From Prevotella communis (GTDB taxonomy: Bacteria; Bacteroidota; Bacteroidia; Bacteroidales; Bacteroidaceae): 64,000 bases of DNA. The translations under genes and the position numbers were made by a program. Within the stretch, counting starts at the first letter, position 1. Each line of letters opens with the position of its first letter. Shown here piece after piece: positions 26,752-34,312 of the stretch. The notes under the pieces were generated by a model, which saw only the letters and a program-made list of their open reading frames with translations, was not told the DNA's origin and did no database searches. The stretch spans positions 868,001 through 932,000 of the forward strand of contig NZ_CP091794.1 of assembly GCF_022024175.1 (NCBI RefSeq), given 5' to 3'.

Positions 26752-27639
26752 GTTGTGGTTTGATGTAGAAAAGAGATAAAAGACAATGTGCTGACCGTGC
26801 CTCATATCACGGCCGAGTTGTGGTTTGATGTAGAAAAGAGATAAAAGACAATATGTGCGCACAGGTTATATCTTGTATAATAGTTGTGGTTTGATGTAGA
26901 AAAGAGATAAAAGACAATACAATAAGACCCACCGAAACGAAAAAGCAGTTGTGGTTTGATGTAGAAAAGAGATAAAAGACAATAAACCAGGTTTACACCA
27001 GTACCAATTAAGGGTTGTGGTTTGATGTAGAAAAGAGATAAAAGACAATGATTGATTGGAATTAACATCTTTGCATTAGTTGTGGTTTGATGTAGAAAAG
27101 AGATAAAAGACAATAGCACTGTATTGTATCACAGCCATTAATAGGTTGTGGTTTGATGTAGAAAAGAGATAAAAGACAATACGACATATCGTGTCTGTCG
27201 GCCTTCTCCGTTGTGGTTTGATGTAGAAAAGAGATAAAAGACAATATGGAGATAAGAGAGCTGGGCGATCACCTGTTGTGGTTTGATGTAGAAAAGAGAT
27301 AAAAGACAATCAAGGGCAACTGTTTCAAGTGCTTCAAGTGGTTGTGGTTTGATGTAGAAAAGAGATAAAAGACAATAGGATTCACGATGCTGCCGTCGGC
27401 CTTCAGTTGTGGTTTGATGTAGAAAAGAGATAAAAGACAATCACGGCTGACGAATTGCGCAAGCGTTACAAGTTGTGGTTTGATGTAGAAAAGAGATAAA
27501 AGACAATCCGACGTGGTGATGCGCATGATCAACCAAGGTTGTGGTTTGATGTAGAAAAGAGATAAAAAACAATAAAGGTTCTTGTCAGTAGCGCGTCCAT
27601 CATGTTGTGGTTTGATGTAGAAAAGAGATGAAGAATAGG
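26752..27639 (+). CRISPR. Type II-C CRISPR array, 14 repeats and 13 spacers
   Basis: 36-bp repeats beginning GTTGTGGTTTGATGTAGAAA and ending AAAAGACAAT, with 29-30 bp spacers. Repeats start at 26752, 26817, 26883, 26948, 27014, 27079, 27145, 27210, 27275, 27341, 27406, 27472, 27538 and 27604. Repeats 1-12 are identical. Repeat 13 has one change (AAAAAACAAT) and repeat 14 is degenerate after its 26th base, marking the distal end. The plus-strand transcript is complementary to the tracrRNA anti-repeat. Spacers 7 and 10 share TCGGCCTTC by chance or by related targets. No spacer match was noticed in the window. Confidence 0.97.
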
Positions 27640-27671
27640 ATGGCAGGTGATAGAGTCACTTATGCCATCCT
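27637..27671. repeat. Inverted repeat at the distal end of the array
   Basis: AGGATGGCA (27637-27645) and TGCCATCCT (27663-27671) form a perfect 9-bp stem with an inner GTGA/TCAC helix. It overlaps the last three bases of the terminal repeat. No T-tract follows, so a rho-independent terminator is unlikely. The 27640-27930 stretch has no gene beyond this and the next gene's promoter; a short minus-strand open frame there (REDEIDGDKDGISDS) may be a gene remnant. Confidence 0.55.
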
Positions 27672-27934
27672 TGTCTCCATCAATTTCATCCTCTCTATTC
27701 ATCCATTTACGAACAATATTAGTCAATATTTAGAAAAGTGCGATGTGAATCGCTAATTCATTTGAAATAAATTTTGGTGCGTAAGGAAAATTTGCACCCA
27801 GAAGATAGTCCTTTGCAACTGAACGGTTACGTGGTACGTAGCTCACTCGCGTAGGTTGTACGGGACTGTTTTTTTATATTTTTTTGACAGAATATTCTTT
27901 TATGTGAAGAGTTCTTTGTACCTTTGCATTTCGT

Positions 27935-28228
27935 ATGAAAACAAGCAGTAAAGGCGATATAACCGCAGAACTAATGTTATTAAAAACACTGGAAGGTGCA
28001 GCCTTCGGTGCTAAGTTGAAAGAGATTGCTGGCAGGAAAGAATTTCACGCTTTGCTTGATAATCCATTCATCTATACGGTTGGAGGCGAGCAGGATGATG
28101 ATTATCCTTCGCTCCTCATGGCGGCACGCAAAGCTGTAGAACATGGTTATCGTGTTTATATTTTGCCTAATCCTCATGGCGTAAAGACTCCTCAGAAGAT
28201 TTGCCCTATCATCACGATTCTATGCTGA
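27935..28228 (+). CDS. Hypothetical protein, possibly a truncated toxin-like domain
   Basis: 97-aa protein with its own promoter (TACCTTTG at 27919-27926) that leaves almost no leader before the ATG. The segment EFHALLDNPFIYTVGGEQDDDYPSLLMAARKAVEHGYRVYILPNPHGVKT resembles parts of small nuclease-type domains found at the ends of polymorphic toxins and phage MuF-like proteins, in which a core of the type KTxDFI usually follows. Here the sequence instead becomes PQKICPIITILC and stops, so a frameshift or truncation is suspected. The function cannot be assigned. It is followed by a bidirectional terminator at 28252-28277. Confidence 0.4.
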   Translation: MKTSSKGDITAELMLLKTLEGAAFGAKLKEIAGRKEFHALLDNPFIYTVGGEQDDDYPSLLMAARKAVEHGYRVYILPNPHGVKTPQKICPIITILC

Positions 28229-28251
28229 TTTCAAGAAATTGTATGAAAAAT

Positions 28252-28277
28252 AAAAAGTCACCCAAAGGTGACTTTTT
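28252..28277. terminator. Bidirectional rho-independent terminator
   Basis: AAAAAGTCACC (28252-28262) and GGTGACTTTTT (28267-28277) form an 11-bp stem with a 4-nt loop. T-runs flank it on both strands, so it can end the plus-strand gene before it and the minus-strand RNA after it. Confidence 0.85.
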
Positions 28278-28373
28278 AAATGGAGCAGGGTCGATGAAGG
28301 CTTACTCCTCTCGGCATTCTCAGCCCCTAGGGCCTCACATGTTTACCGGATAGCCAGAACATAAATTCTGACG
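28252..28373 (-). ncRNA. Predicted structured small RNA
   Basis: A minus-strand promoter TTTG-N20-TATCTTTG (TATCTTTG complement at 28377-28384) faces a terminator about 120 nt away (28252-28277), with no open reading frame of note between. The RNA can form CAGAA/UUCUG, CCC-UA-GGGG and GGAG/CUCC stems and contains CCGGTAAACATGTGAGGCC and GGGGCTGAGAATGCCGAG. The GGCUGAGA string recalls the TPP aptamer but its other conserved parts are absent. It may belong to a Bacteroidales RNA family such as Bacteroidales-1 or a 6S-like RNA. The identity is unresolved. Confidence 0.55.
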
Positions 28374-28471
28374 CTGCAAAGATAAGTATTATTTCTGAAA
28401 GTTCCAAAAGAAACGCCAAGTTTTTTGTAGTTTTCCCTAAAAACGCTCCTTTTTAGTGCTTTTTAATCATT

Positions 28472-28531
28472 ACCTTCGCATTCCCTAATCATAGCGTGTT
28501 GTATCATTGATGCAGCACGCTCTTTTTTTTA
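28472..28531 (+). promoter_or_regulatory. Promoter with immediate attenuator before the accessory gene cluster
   Basis: TACCTTCG at 28472-28479 is a weak -7 element. Only about 10-15 nt after its predicted start lies a strong hairpin, AGCGTGTTG (28494-28502) and CAGCACGCT (28514-28522), followed by eight T. Transcription would normally end after ~47 nt, so the gene at 28551 would need read-through or anti-termination. Confidence 0.55.
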
Positions 28532-28550
28532 ATCATAACCAAAAACAATT

Positions 28551-29486
28551 ATGAACACAAATTTTAAAGACGTCAATGAAGCGTCATTTACGCTCGATGC
28601 CATCAGGGAGATGGCAGAGACCATGAACGAGATTTATGAACAAATGAAAAGGATCCCGAAGCACCTGTATGGGCAGTACTATCTGCAAGAGAGGGCTAAG
28701 TACGATGCGAGCCGTGTCACTATGAAGTATGAAAGATGGAAGACGCAGGAGTGGGATGAGACCTTTGAAAGCCTGAAAGACCTGCAGACAATGGTTGTTG
28801 CTGAGTTCCTGACGAAGCGTCCTCTGCGATTCTCGCGCAGACCAACGTTACGGGAAATCGCAGAAGTGCAACTGGACCTGGTGCAGAATCGCCTGTCTAA
28901 TGTTTTTGCGTATTGCGAGGACTTCAAGGAGATGTGTGCCTGCTTTCGTAGATTTAACTGGTGGGAGGGTGACATCCTGAAGCTGGACTACAACCGCTAT
29001 GGCAAATATCTGCTGTTTAACTATCACAAAATGACGGAAGAGGAGCGCCGGGCATTCTTCGAACTGGATATCATGTTGGAGCTGATTAATAAGGATATGG
29101 CGAAGGTGATGCCTGCGATTGAGGATGATGAGGCGCAGATGGATACAGAGGGGGAAATGGAAATGAAGATAGTCCAGGCGGCGCGAACAATGAGGGCAGA
29201 GGGTACGCTGAAACATCTATATGATTATACGTGGGTGATGATGCTGATGAATGAGACAAAATGGTTGCCCAGTTTTGACACGCCGACATCATTTGTCGAC
29301 TATATGGGACAATGTGGAGTGGAGATTATGTCTTCCCGTTCAAATATCACAAAATACTATGATAAGGCACGAGGGGAATTTCCTAATTGGACGTTTGATG
29401 ATGCTGATGGCGATGAGGCTAAAAGACGCAATAATGTAGGAAAACGCTTCCTGAATCTGGTGAGAAGTGGGAATAATTCCCACTAG
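28551..29486 (+). CDS. Hypothetical protein of the VirE-N accessory cluster
   Basis: 311-aa soluble, highly charged and helical protein with no signal peptide. No family is recognised. Clusters of aromatic and charged residues (QYYLQERAKYDASRVTMKYERWKTQEWDETF; LKLDYNRYGKYLLFNYHKM) and an acidic middle (EDDEAQMDTEGEMEM) are visible. It is the first gene of a run that continues with a 184-aa hypothetical, a DUF3127-like protein and a VirE-N/helicase protein, so it probably belongs to an integrated element's replication or control region. Its stop codon lies just after a perfect palindrome (29467-29483). A terminator follows at 29523-29558. Confidence 0.65.
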   Translation: MNTNFKDVNEASFTLDAIREMAETMNEIYEQMKRIPKHLYGQYYLQERAKYDASRVTMKYERWKTQEWDETFESLKDLQTMVVAEFLTKRPLRFSRRPTLREIAEVQLDLVQNRLSNVFAYCEDFKEMCACFRRFNWWEGDILKLDYNRYGKYLLFNYHKMTEEERRAFFELDIMLELINKDMAKVMPAIEDDEAQMDTEGEMEMKIVQAARTMRAEGTLKHLYDYTWVMMLMNETKWLPSFDTPTSFVDYMGQCGVEIMSSRSNITKYYDKARGEFPNWTFDDADGDEAKRRNNVGKRFLNLVRSGNNSH

Positions 29487-29526
29487 TATTCCCACATTTA
29501 TTCCATTATTCCCACACTTATTCACA
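29467..29526. repeat. Palindrome plus iteron-like TATTCCCACA repeats
   Basis: GTGGGAATAATTCCCAC (29467-29483) is a perfect palindrome overlapping the end of the preceding gene. TATTCCCACA follows at 29487-29496 and 29507-29516, and a diverged CTTATTCACA at 29517-29526. Spacing of 20 then 10 bp suggests binding sites for a replication or regulatory protein. Confidence 0.6.
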
Positions 29527-29558
29527 GTGCGACTTTCGTGGTTGCGCTGTGATTTTTT
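29523..29558 (+). terminator. rho-independent terminator
   Basis: CACAGTGCGAC pairs with GTTGCGCTGTG (two G-U pairs) across a TTTCGTG loop and is followed by ATTTTTTTG. It separates the 311-aa gene from the next transcript. Confidence 0.75.
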
Positions 29559-29564
29559 TGTTTC

Positions 29565-29770
29565 TACCTTTGCATCGTCAACAGGATAAAATACCTGATT
29601 TGACGGTGCTCTTTGACATGATGATACAGAGTAACTGGGTTTAAAGACACAGTCGCTCGAGCTTTGCTCGCTTGCTACTGAAAGGACGCAAGAACACATA
29701 TAACATATAAATAATAACATATTAAACAATTAATGGTCGTATAAAGGATGCGACGTAAAAAATAAAAAAA
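29565..29770 (+). promoter_or_regulatory. Promoter and long structured leader
   Basis: TACCTTTG at 29565-29572 starts a leader of about 190 nt with no gene. It begins with a hairpin (CGTCAACAGG/CCTGATTTGACG, from 29576) and later contains GCTCGAGCTTTGCTCGCTTGC and the phrase ACTGGGTTTAAAGACACA. A related TTTTAGAGACACA phrase occurs twice at 30328-30358 before the next gene. Regulation at RNA level is possible but not shown. Confidence 0.45.
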
Positions 29771-30325
29771 ATGGATATAATAGAATTGAAAAAGCTCTAT
29801 GACAGCTCTGTATGCAATCTTGCAATGTATTTGGATTGCTGCATAAGAATGGAGTTGGAAAAGGTAAGGGGCAATGATGATGTGATGCAGGATCACTGGG
29901 CAGAAGCACTCTTTTCGGTCATGAGAAATCGAAATAATGTCACGGATTGCCTGGAATTCCTCAGTAAAGCGCGCCTGGCAATCAATGATGCTGTTGCACA
30001 AGAAGAGGCATTCGAGAAGCATTTTAAGACCTTTGAGGTTGAGCCTCGGCTGATAGCGAAGATGCTGGTGGGACATATCGGCTTTAAGGTGGATAAGAAG
30101 TTGGCAGAGTGCTCGCGTATGGTGAAGATAACGGCTGGCGAGATTCTTTCGAAGAAAAAGAAGAAAATGTCAAAAGTTGAACGTGAGAATCTGGTGCGGG
30201 AATTCATGGGTATCGTCATCCCGATGGCAGAGAAATATGGAATTCACCTGACGTACGAAGGGGCGCTGGATTTGAACGGGATGTACCTGGAGGCGTGGTT
30301 CATGAATAAGTGCATGGCAGAGTAA
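29771..30325 (+). CDS. Hypothetical protein, helical, accessory cluster
   Basis: 184-aa soluble protein, mostly alpha-helical by composition, without signal peptide or recognised domain. Visible features are an acidic N-terminus (MDIIELKKLYDSSVCNLAMYLDCC), a basic patch ILSKKKKKMSKVERENLVREFM and a C-terminal LNGMYLEAWFMNKCMAE. It follows the long leader at 29565-29770 and precedes the DUF3127-like gene by 82 bp. Its place next to a VirE-N/helicase gene suggests a role in element DNA metabolism or its control; nothing more specific is visible. Confidence 0.6.
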   Translation: MDIIELKKLYDSSVCNLAMYLDCCIRMELEKVRGNDDVMQDHWAEALFSVMRNRNNVTDCLEFLSKARLAINDAVAQEEAFEKHFKTFEVEPRLIAKMLVGHIGFKVDKKLAECSRMVKITAGEILSKKKKKMSKVERENLVREFMGIVIPMAEKYGIHLTYEGALDLNGMYLEAWFMNKCMAE

Positions 30326-30407
30326 CTTTTAGAGACACAATATCTTTTTAGAGACACATTAACATAATAACATATTTTTTATAACAGATTTTTTAATAAC
30401 AAAACAA

Positions 30408-30689
30408 ATGGAAGCAAAGATTTTGAAAGTGGTACGCCAGGGCGAGGCCTTCAGCGTACAGAGTGCAAAACAGGAGTCGGGCAGCATTCAGAAGTGCAAC
30501 ATTGTGCTGAAGGAGCTGGGCGGCAAGTTTGAAAATGAATATGTGTGCGCCATGCTGGGTAATCTGGCGACGTGCAGGTTCTGCGAAGGTGATGTGGTAG
30601 TAGCAACCCTTCGATTCTCTACGCATGAATATCAGGGACAGACATTCCAAGAGATTCTGGCAACGGACCTGATAAAGGTAAAAAGGTAA
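30408..30689 (+). CDS. DUF3127-like OB-fold protein
   Basis: 93-aa beta-rich protein (MEAKILKVVRQGEAFSVQ, QKCNIVLKELGGKFENEYVCAMLGN, GDVVVATLRFSTHEYQGQTFQEILATDL). The short alternating strands and the pattern of conserved Gly and aromatic residues fit small OB-fold proteins of the DUF3127 type found in phage-like elements of Bacteroides, presumed to bind single-stranded DNA. The last residues (KVKR) and the TAA stop come from an AAAAGGT/AAAAAAG heptamer array. It is probably co-transcribed with the next two genes. Confidence 0.6.
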   Translation: MEAKILKVVRQGEAFSVQSAKQESGSIQKCNIVLKELGGKFENEYVCAMLGNLATCRFCEGDVVVATLRFSTHEYQGQTFQEILATDLIKVKR

Positions 30690-30716
30690 AAAAGTAAAAA
30701 GGTAAAAAAGTAAAAC
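30674..30716. repeat. 7-bp periodic array at the end of the DUF3127-like gene
   Basis: About six units of AAAAGGT and AAAAAGT type (GGTAAAAAGGTAAAAAAGTA). The array begins in the gene, supplies its TAA stop at 30687-30689 and runs into the intergenic gap. Confidence 0.85.
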
Positions 30717-30796
30717 TTGAGTTGAGGCGAAAGAAGTCTTCACGTGAAGATGGCCATCGGATTTCTGAAACTTCTGCTCGCAAAAACTCAAAAGAA

Positions 30797-31138
30797 ATGG
30801 AAGTAATAATCAAGATTAAAGTTGATAAGAAAGTAATCGCCCGGATGCGAAAGGGCGAGTGTGTGAAGGGTTCGCTGCGCTTAGTGAAAAAGACTGGTGT
30901 AAAATCATTCACAGCCTATGTGCAGAAATCCAAAGAGACAAGCAGTGTGTCCACAAGCAGGACCATTGCTGAGCTTGACAACGGAAAGCTTTATGAGACA
31001 AAGACGCTGGTGGTACGGCGCGAGGCTTTCCAGAAACGGCTGGGTGTGCCACGTATCATGATGCAGATGGACGCAGGCAACAAACAGGCGAAAGATGCGC
31101 TGATAGACAGGGAGTTGGACTTAATTGAATTCTGCTAA
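30797..31138 (+). CDS. Hypothetical protein of the VirE-N cluster
   Basis: 113-aa basic protein (MEVIIKIKVDKKVIARMRKGECVKGSLRLVKKTGVKSFTAYVQKS...). The ATG at 30797 is preferred because the longer reading upstream starts at TTG and includes the tail of a repeat array. Its C-terminus (RELDLIEFC) ends at TAA 31136-31138, 1 nt before the next ATG, so translation is coupled to the VirE-N/helicase gene. No known domain. A small DNA-binding accessory protein would fit the composition, but this is a guess. Confidence 0.6.
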   Translation: MEVIIKIKVDKKVIARMRKGECVKGSLRLVKKTGVKSFTAYVQKSKETSSVSTSRTIAELDNGKLYETKTLVVRREAFQKRLGVPRIMMQMDAGNKQAKDALIDRELDLIEFC

Positions 31139-31139
31139 T

Positions 31140-33524
31140 ATGTTTTGCTATCAGAAGAATTTTAGTAATCCGACGCTACCTGTGGACGAGGCCCAGTTTT
31201 GGGCGCTTGTCAGGGCAAGCAAATGGAACGAGAATATCGACAAGTATCGTGAGACGCACGATGCGGCACTCAAACGAAAATTGCCTGCGTTCATCTTCCA
31301 GGCCACGTTTGATGAGACCACGTCGAAGGCTGGGAAACTGGGGCAGTGGCGAAAGCAGTCTGCAACTCGTCTGACGGGACTCGTGGTAATGGACGTTGAC
31401 CATATCGAAAACCCACTGACGCTCTATCAAGGTTGGGTCGAGAAGGGTCTGGACTGGAAGGCGCTGGGTATCGAACTAATCTATATTACGCCATCCGGTC
31501 AGGGCTTGAAAATCGTGTTTAAGGCTCGCCTGGACTGGGGTAATCTCATAGACAACCAGCATGCTATGGCGAAAGTACTTGGCGTGGAGGTTGACGAGAG
31601 TTGCAAGGATGCCAGCCGCATGAGCTTCATCTGCAAGGAGAGCGATATTTTATTTATTGACAAGGAGTTGTTTACGTACGAGAATAAAGAGTATGGTGAG
31701 CGATATGATGTTGAGTATCGCGACGGACACTCCCAAGAAACTAAAACGACCACGGATCTAGCGGATGGTACGGATAATCCGTCAAATCAGAGTAATCCGT
31801 GTTCAGAAGAAAATAATGAAGAAAATTTGCGTTATCATGGAATTGAATACAAAGAAATTTGCGAAGCGTGGCAGACCGCACAAGGCGGCGCACCTGCCAC
31901 TGGAGACCGCCACCGCACAATGCTGCAGCTGGCTCTCGACCTTAGATATATCTGCGACAACCAACCCGAGATGGTCGATAGGGTGCTTAGAATGTGTGGA
32001 TTTGTGCAGGACGTCATCCGGGAACGAGGCGACAAGGAAGTCACGGACATTGCTCATACGGCTTGTGAGCGAAAGCTTTACAAGGACATCCCCAAGAGGA
32101 TGCAAGGGGTGCTTGAAAGTGTGGGTATTCACGCCAGCAAGCCCGACGGAGCTGCAAAGTCTGTGGGAGCAGTTGAAGTGCCTTATGAGCAGTTCGCTGA
32201 AAGGCTGGAGCCTCTCCTTTGCGCCCCTTATGCAGAAGCCTGCAAGGGAGTGAGCCGGCACAACTGGCTGGGCGCTGTGATGGCCTCAGGAGCCATGTAC
32301 TGCACGCTGATGACACGCTGCTGGTACAAGCATTTCAACGGTGCCCGCCAGCGTATGAACCCGCAGGTGCTGATTATCGGTGACCCTGCCAGCGGTAAGA
32401 GTTTTGCCAAGGACCTGGACGACCAGATCATGTGTGCCATGAGGGCGCAGGACGAGGAGGTGCGTGCGCAGGAAACCCGCTACAAGCAGGAGCAGAAGAA
32501 GCGAGGGACCAGTTCGAAGGCACAGAAACAGGACGCACTGGTAGAGCCCGAGGGCATGATTCGCTATCTGCCCACGAAGACCTCAAACAACATCTTCTTC
32601 CGACGCCTGAAACGTGCTAAGGAAATGGTAGATGGTGAGGTGCTGCCCTTGCACCTGTATATGTTTGACTCAGAGCTCGATTCATCGATTTCTGCGCAGA
32701 GTGGGGGAGCATGGATAGGTAAGCACGACCTGGAGTTGAAAGCCTTCCATAACGAGCTGTCGGGTGTGGACTATGCCAATGGTGACTCCATCAACGACAT
32801 CCTGCCCGTGTATTGGAACAGCGTCACCACGGGTACGCAGATTTCGCTCTATAAGAAGTTCACCATGCGCAATATCAACGACGGTCTCTGCAGTCGTGTA
32901 GCCATCTTCCAGATGGAGGTAGCCCGCTATCAGATGGTGAAGAAGAAGATGGTGGACTGGCAGGCCAATGAAGCCCTGAAGCAGTGGGGCTTCCGCTTTG
33001 AACAACTGCACGGTGAACTGCCCCTGGAACGCCTCACAGACCATGTGTATGAGCTCTGTGAACTGTCGGCTCAGGAGGCCGAGGCCGCTGATGACCATGT
33101 GCTGGACTACCTGCGAAAGCGTGCCGTGTTCTATGCCACCTGGCTCACCGTGCCCCGCATCATCGGGCGCCAGTATGAGCAGTTTAAGAAAACGGGTCAG
33201 CTGGAAATCAATGATGACGACTTGAAGTTCTCCACGCTGATCTATGATGCCGTGATCTATTTCCAGGACCACTTCTTCGGTCAGATGCTGCAGGACTCTT
33301 GGGACAATGCCGCCCGCGAGTATGTGCCCCGCCGAAAGAACTCGAAGAATGCCGATGCCTACAGGGATTTGCCGGAGACATTCACGACTCGAGAGGTGAT
33401 GGATGTACTTGATATTGAAGAGAATCCTGCTGCGAAGCAATGCCAAAGATGGATGATTCACGGTTTTGTAGAGAGGATAAAAAAAGGTAAGTACCGGAAA
33501 CTATTAAAAGAAATAATGGTGTAG
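31140..33524 (+). CDS. VirE-N / P-loop helicase-primase-like protein
   Basis: 794-aa cytoplasmic protein. The N-terminal ~200 residues form a VirE-N (BT4734-like) primase-related domain, with LTGLVVMDVDHIENP holding the acidic pair and LIYITPSGQGLKIVFKA. After a linker comes a helicase-like ATPase with Walker A GDPASGKSFAKD (about 415-425) and a later MFDSELDSS acidic motif. The C-terminal part is helical and resembles a winged-helix region (FTTREVMDVLDIEENPAAKQCQRWMI). The ATG at 31140 is chosen over an in-frame TTG at 31125. Such proteins act in replication of integrated elements or phage satellites. It forms an operon with the preceding small genes. Confidence 0.8.
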   Translation: MFCYQKNFSNPTLPVDEAQFWALVRASKWNENIDKYRETHDAALKRKLPAFIFQATFDETTSKAGKLGQWRKQSATRLTGLVVMDVDHIENPLTLYQGWVEKGLDWKALGIELIYITPSGQGLKIVFKARLDWGNLIDNQHAMAKVLGVEVDESCKDASRMSFICKESDILFIDKELFTYENKEYGERYDVEYRDGHSQETKTTTDLADGTDNPSNQSNPCSEENNEENLRYHGIEYKEICEAWQTAQGGAPATGDRHRTMLQLALDLRYICDNQPEMVDRVLRMCGFVQDVIRERGDKEVTDIAHTACERKLYKDIPKRMQGVLESVGIHASKPDGAAKSVGAVEVPYEQFAERLEPLLCAPYAEACKGVSRHNWLGAVMASGAMYCTLMTRCWYKHFNGARQRMNPQVLIIGDPASGKSFAKDLDDQIMCAMRAQDEEVRAQETRYKQEQKKRGTSSKAQKQDALVEPEGMIRYLPTKTSNNIFFRRLKRAKEMVDGEVLPLHLYMFDSELDSSISAQSGGAWIGKHDLELKAFHNELSGVDYANGDSINDILPVYWNSVTTGTQISLYKKFTMRNINDGLCSRVAIFQMEVARYQMVKKKMVDWQANEALKQWGFRFEQLHGELPLERLTDHVYELCELSAQEAEAADDHVLDYLRKRAVFYATWLTVPRIIGRQYEQFKKTGQLEINDDDLKFSTLIYDAVIYFQDHFFGQMLQDSWDNAAREYVPRRKNSKNADAYRDLPETFTTREVMDVLDIEENPAAKQCQRWMIHGFVERIKKGKYRKLLKEIMV

Positions 33525-33528
33525 ACTC

Positions 33529-33549
33529 ATTAAAGATTAAACATTAAAA
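33529..33549. repeat. 7-bp periodic array after the VirE-N gene
   Basis: CATTAAAGATTAAACATTAA: three heptamers in the short gap before the next gene. Confidence 0.8.
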
Positions 33550-33558
33550 TTTTGAGAA

Positions 33559-33975
33559 ATGATTGCAAGAGGAATTCGTAATAATAATCCGCTGAATATA
33601 AGACGTTCAAAGGATAAGTGGCAGGGCATGAAGGCCTTGCAGACAGACCCTCAGTTCTGTCAGTTTGAAACAATGCCGTATGGCTGGCGTGCAGCGTTTA
33701 AGATGTTGACGCGTACATACTATCATGATTACAGGCTCTATACCATCAGGGCGATAATCAATCGTTGGGCGCCGCCAAATGAGAACAACACGAAGCGGTA
33801 CATTGAGAATGTCTGCAGGTTCACGGGCATCGGACCTGACGAGCCCTTGGGCATCCCCTCGGATAAGCCATCCCGCTGGATGAAGTTGGGTGCCGCAATG
33901 TGCGTCCAGGAATGCGGCGCAGAAGGACTGGATTGGATAGCCTTGCTCGATGGCTGGGCCTTGGCGAGAGAGTAG
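33559..33975 (+). CDS. Phage-like structural protein P5 / lysozyme-like protein
   Basis: 138-aa protein with the pattern ARGIRNNNPLNIRRSKDKWQGM...FCQFETMPYGWRAAFKML...YTIRAIINRWAPPNENNTKRYIENVCRFTGI. This pattern is typical of the P5/structural protein family of phages and phage-like elements, related to lytic muramidases. It is probably a peptidoglycan-cleaving enzyme. No signal peptide is seen. It lies 34 bp after the VirE-N gene and closes the accessory cluster, supporting a phage-derived origin. A long hairpin follows at 33984-34028. Confidence 0.75.
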   Translation: MIARGIRNNNPLNIRRSKDKWQGMKALQTDPQFCQFETMPYGWRAAFKMLTRTYYHDYRLYTIRAIINRWAPPNENNTKRYIENVCRFTGIGPDEPLGIPSDKPSRWMKLGAAMCVQECGAEGLDWIALLDGWALARE

Positions 33976-33983
33976 GGAACTTA

Positions 33984-34028
33984 AAAGGACATCAGGATCA
34001 GACAAGCGTCTTGTTCCTGATGTCCTTT
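33984..34028 (+). terminator. Long hairpin, probable terminator
   Basis: AAAGGACATCAGGA (33984-33997) and TCCTGATGTCCTTT (34015-34028) form a perfect 14-bp stem. The 3' flank GCCATTTTT is weakly T-rich. The stem sequence (GGACATCAGG) recurs as direct repeats at 34114 and 34133, so it is also part of a repeat family. Confidence 0.6.
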
Positions 34029-34109
34029 GCCATTTTTAAGCGCATACAGATGCTACTAGCATACCAATGCAAATGATTGTGGCTGCGCAAGTAATGGTAA
34101 TCAGAGGAC

Positions 34110-34250
34110 ATCAGGGACAGACGAGTGTCTGAGGACATCAGGGATAGACGAGTGTCTTGCTTCTGAATCATTTCCTTATGGGTATGGAAGAGTCGAGATG
34201 GCAGGTGCCTGTCCCCTAGGCATCTGGCATCTTGTCCCCTAGGCATCTTG
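34110..34250. repeat. REP-like repeat cluster
   Basis: The 337-bp gap before the BspA-like gene holds two copies of GAGGACATCAGGG-A-AGACGAGTGTCT and two copies of TGTCCCCTAGGCATCT, plus GGCAGGTGCC. The phrase GGCAGGTGCCTGTCCCC returns at 36694-36715. No gene is seen here. Confidence 0.7.
34131..34209. repeat. Direct repeat, left copy flanking the BspA-like gene
   Basis: 79 bp starting GAGGACATCAGGGATAGACG and ending GATGGCAGGTGCC. It is repeated in the same orientation at 35391-35469 with three mismatches, 1260 bp apart. Confidence 0.9.
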
Positions 34251-34312
34251 ATAACAAAGCATCCCTGCTCGAAATAGAAACGGGCAGGGATGCTCCTGAT
34301 AGATAATAAAAA

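Noticed and set aside
27637..27671. Terminator for the CRISPR array
   Set aside because: The stem is good but no T-run follows, so it is kept only as an inverted repeat.
26802..27726. Many overlapping minus-strand open frames repeating LLSLFYIKPQ and FISFLHQTTT
   Set aside because: They are translations of the CRISPR repeats in reverse and not genes.
27529..27726. Minus-strand frame with REDEIDGDKDGISDS
   Set aside because: The upstream half is repeat sequence. The remainder is about 25 residues with a weak EF-hand-like look, too short to call.
28290..28373. Possible TPP riboswitch, because of GGCTGAGA
   Set aside because: The second conserved part of the aptamer (CTGATC...TAATxCCxGCG-type sequence) is absent, and the RNA has its own promoter and terminator with no thiamine gene downstream.
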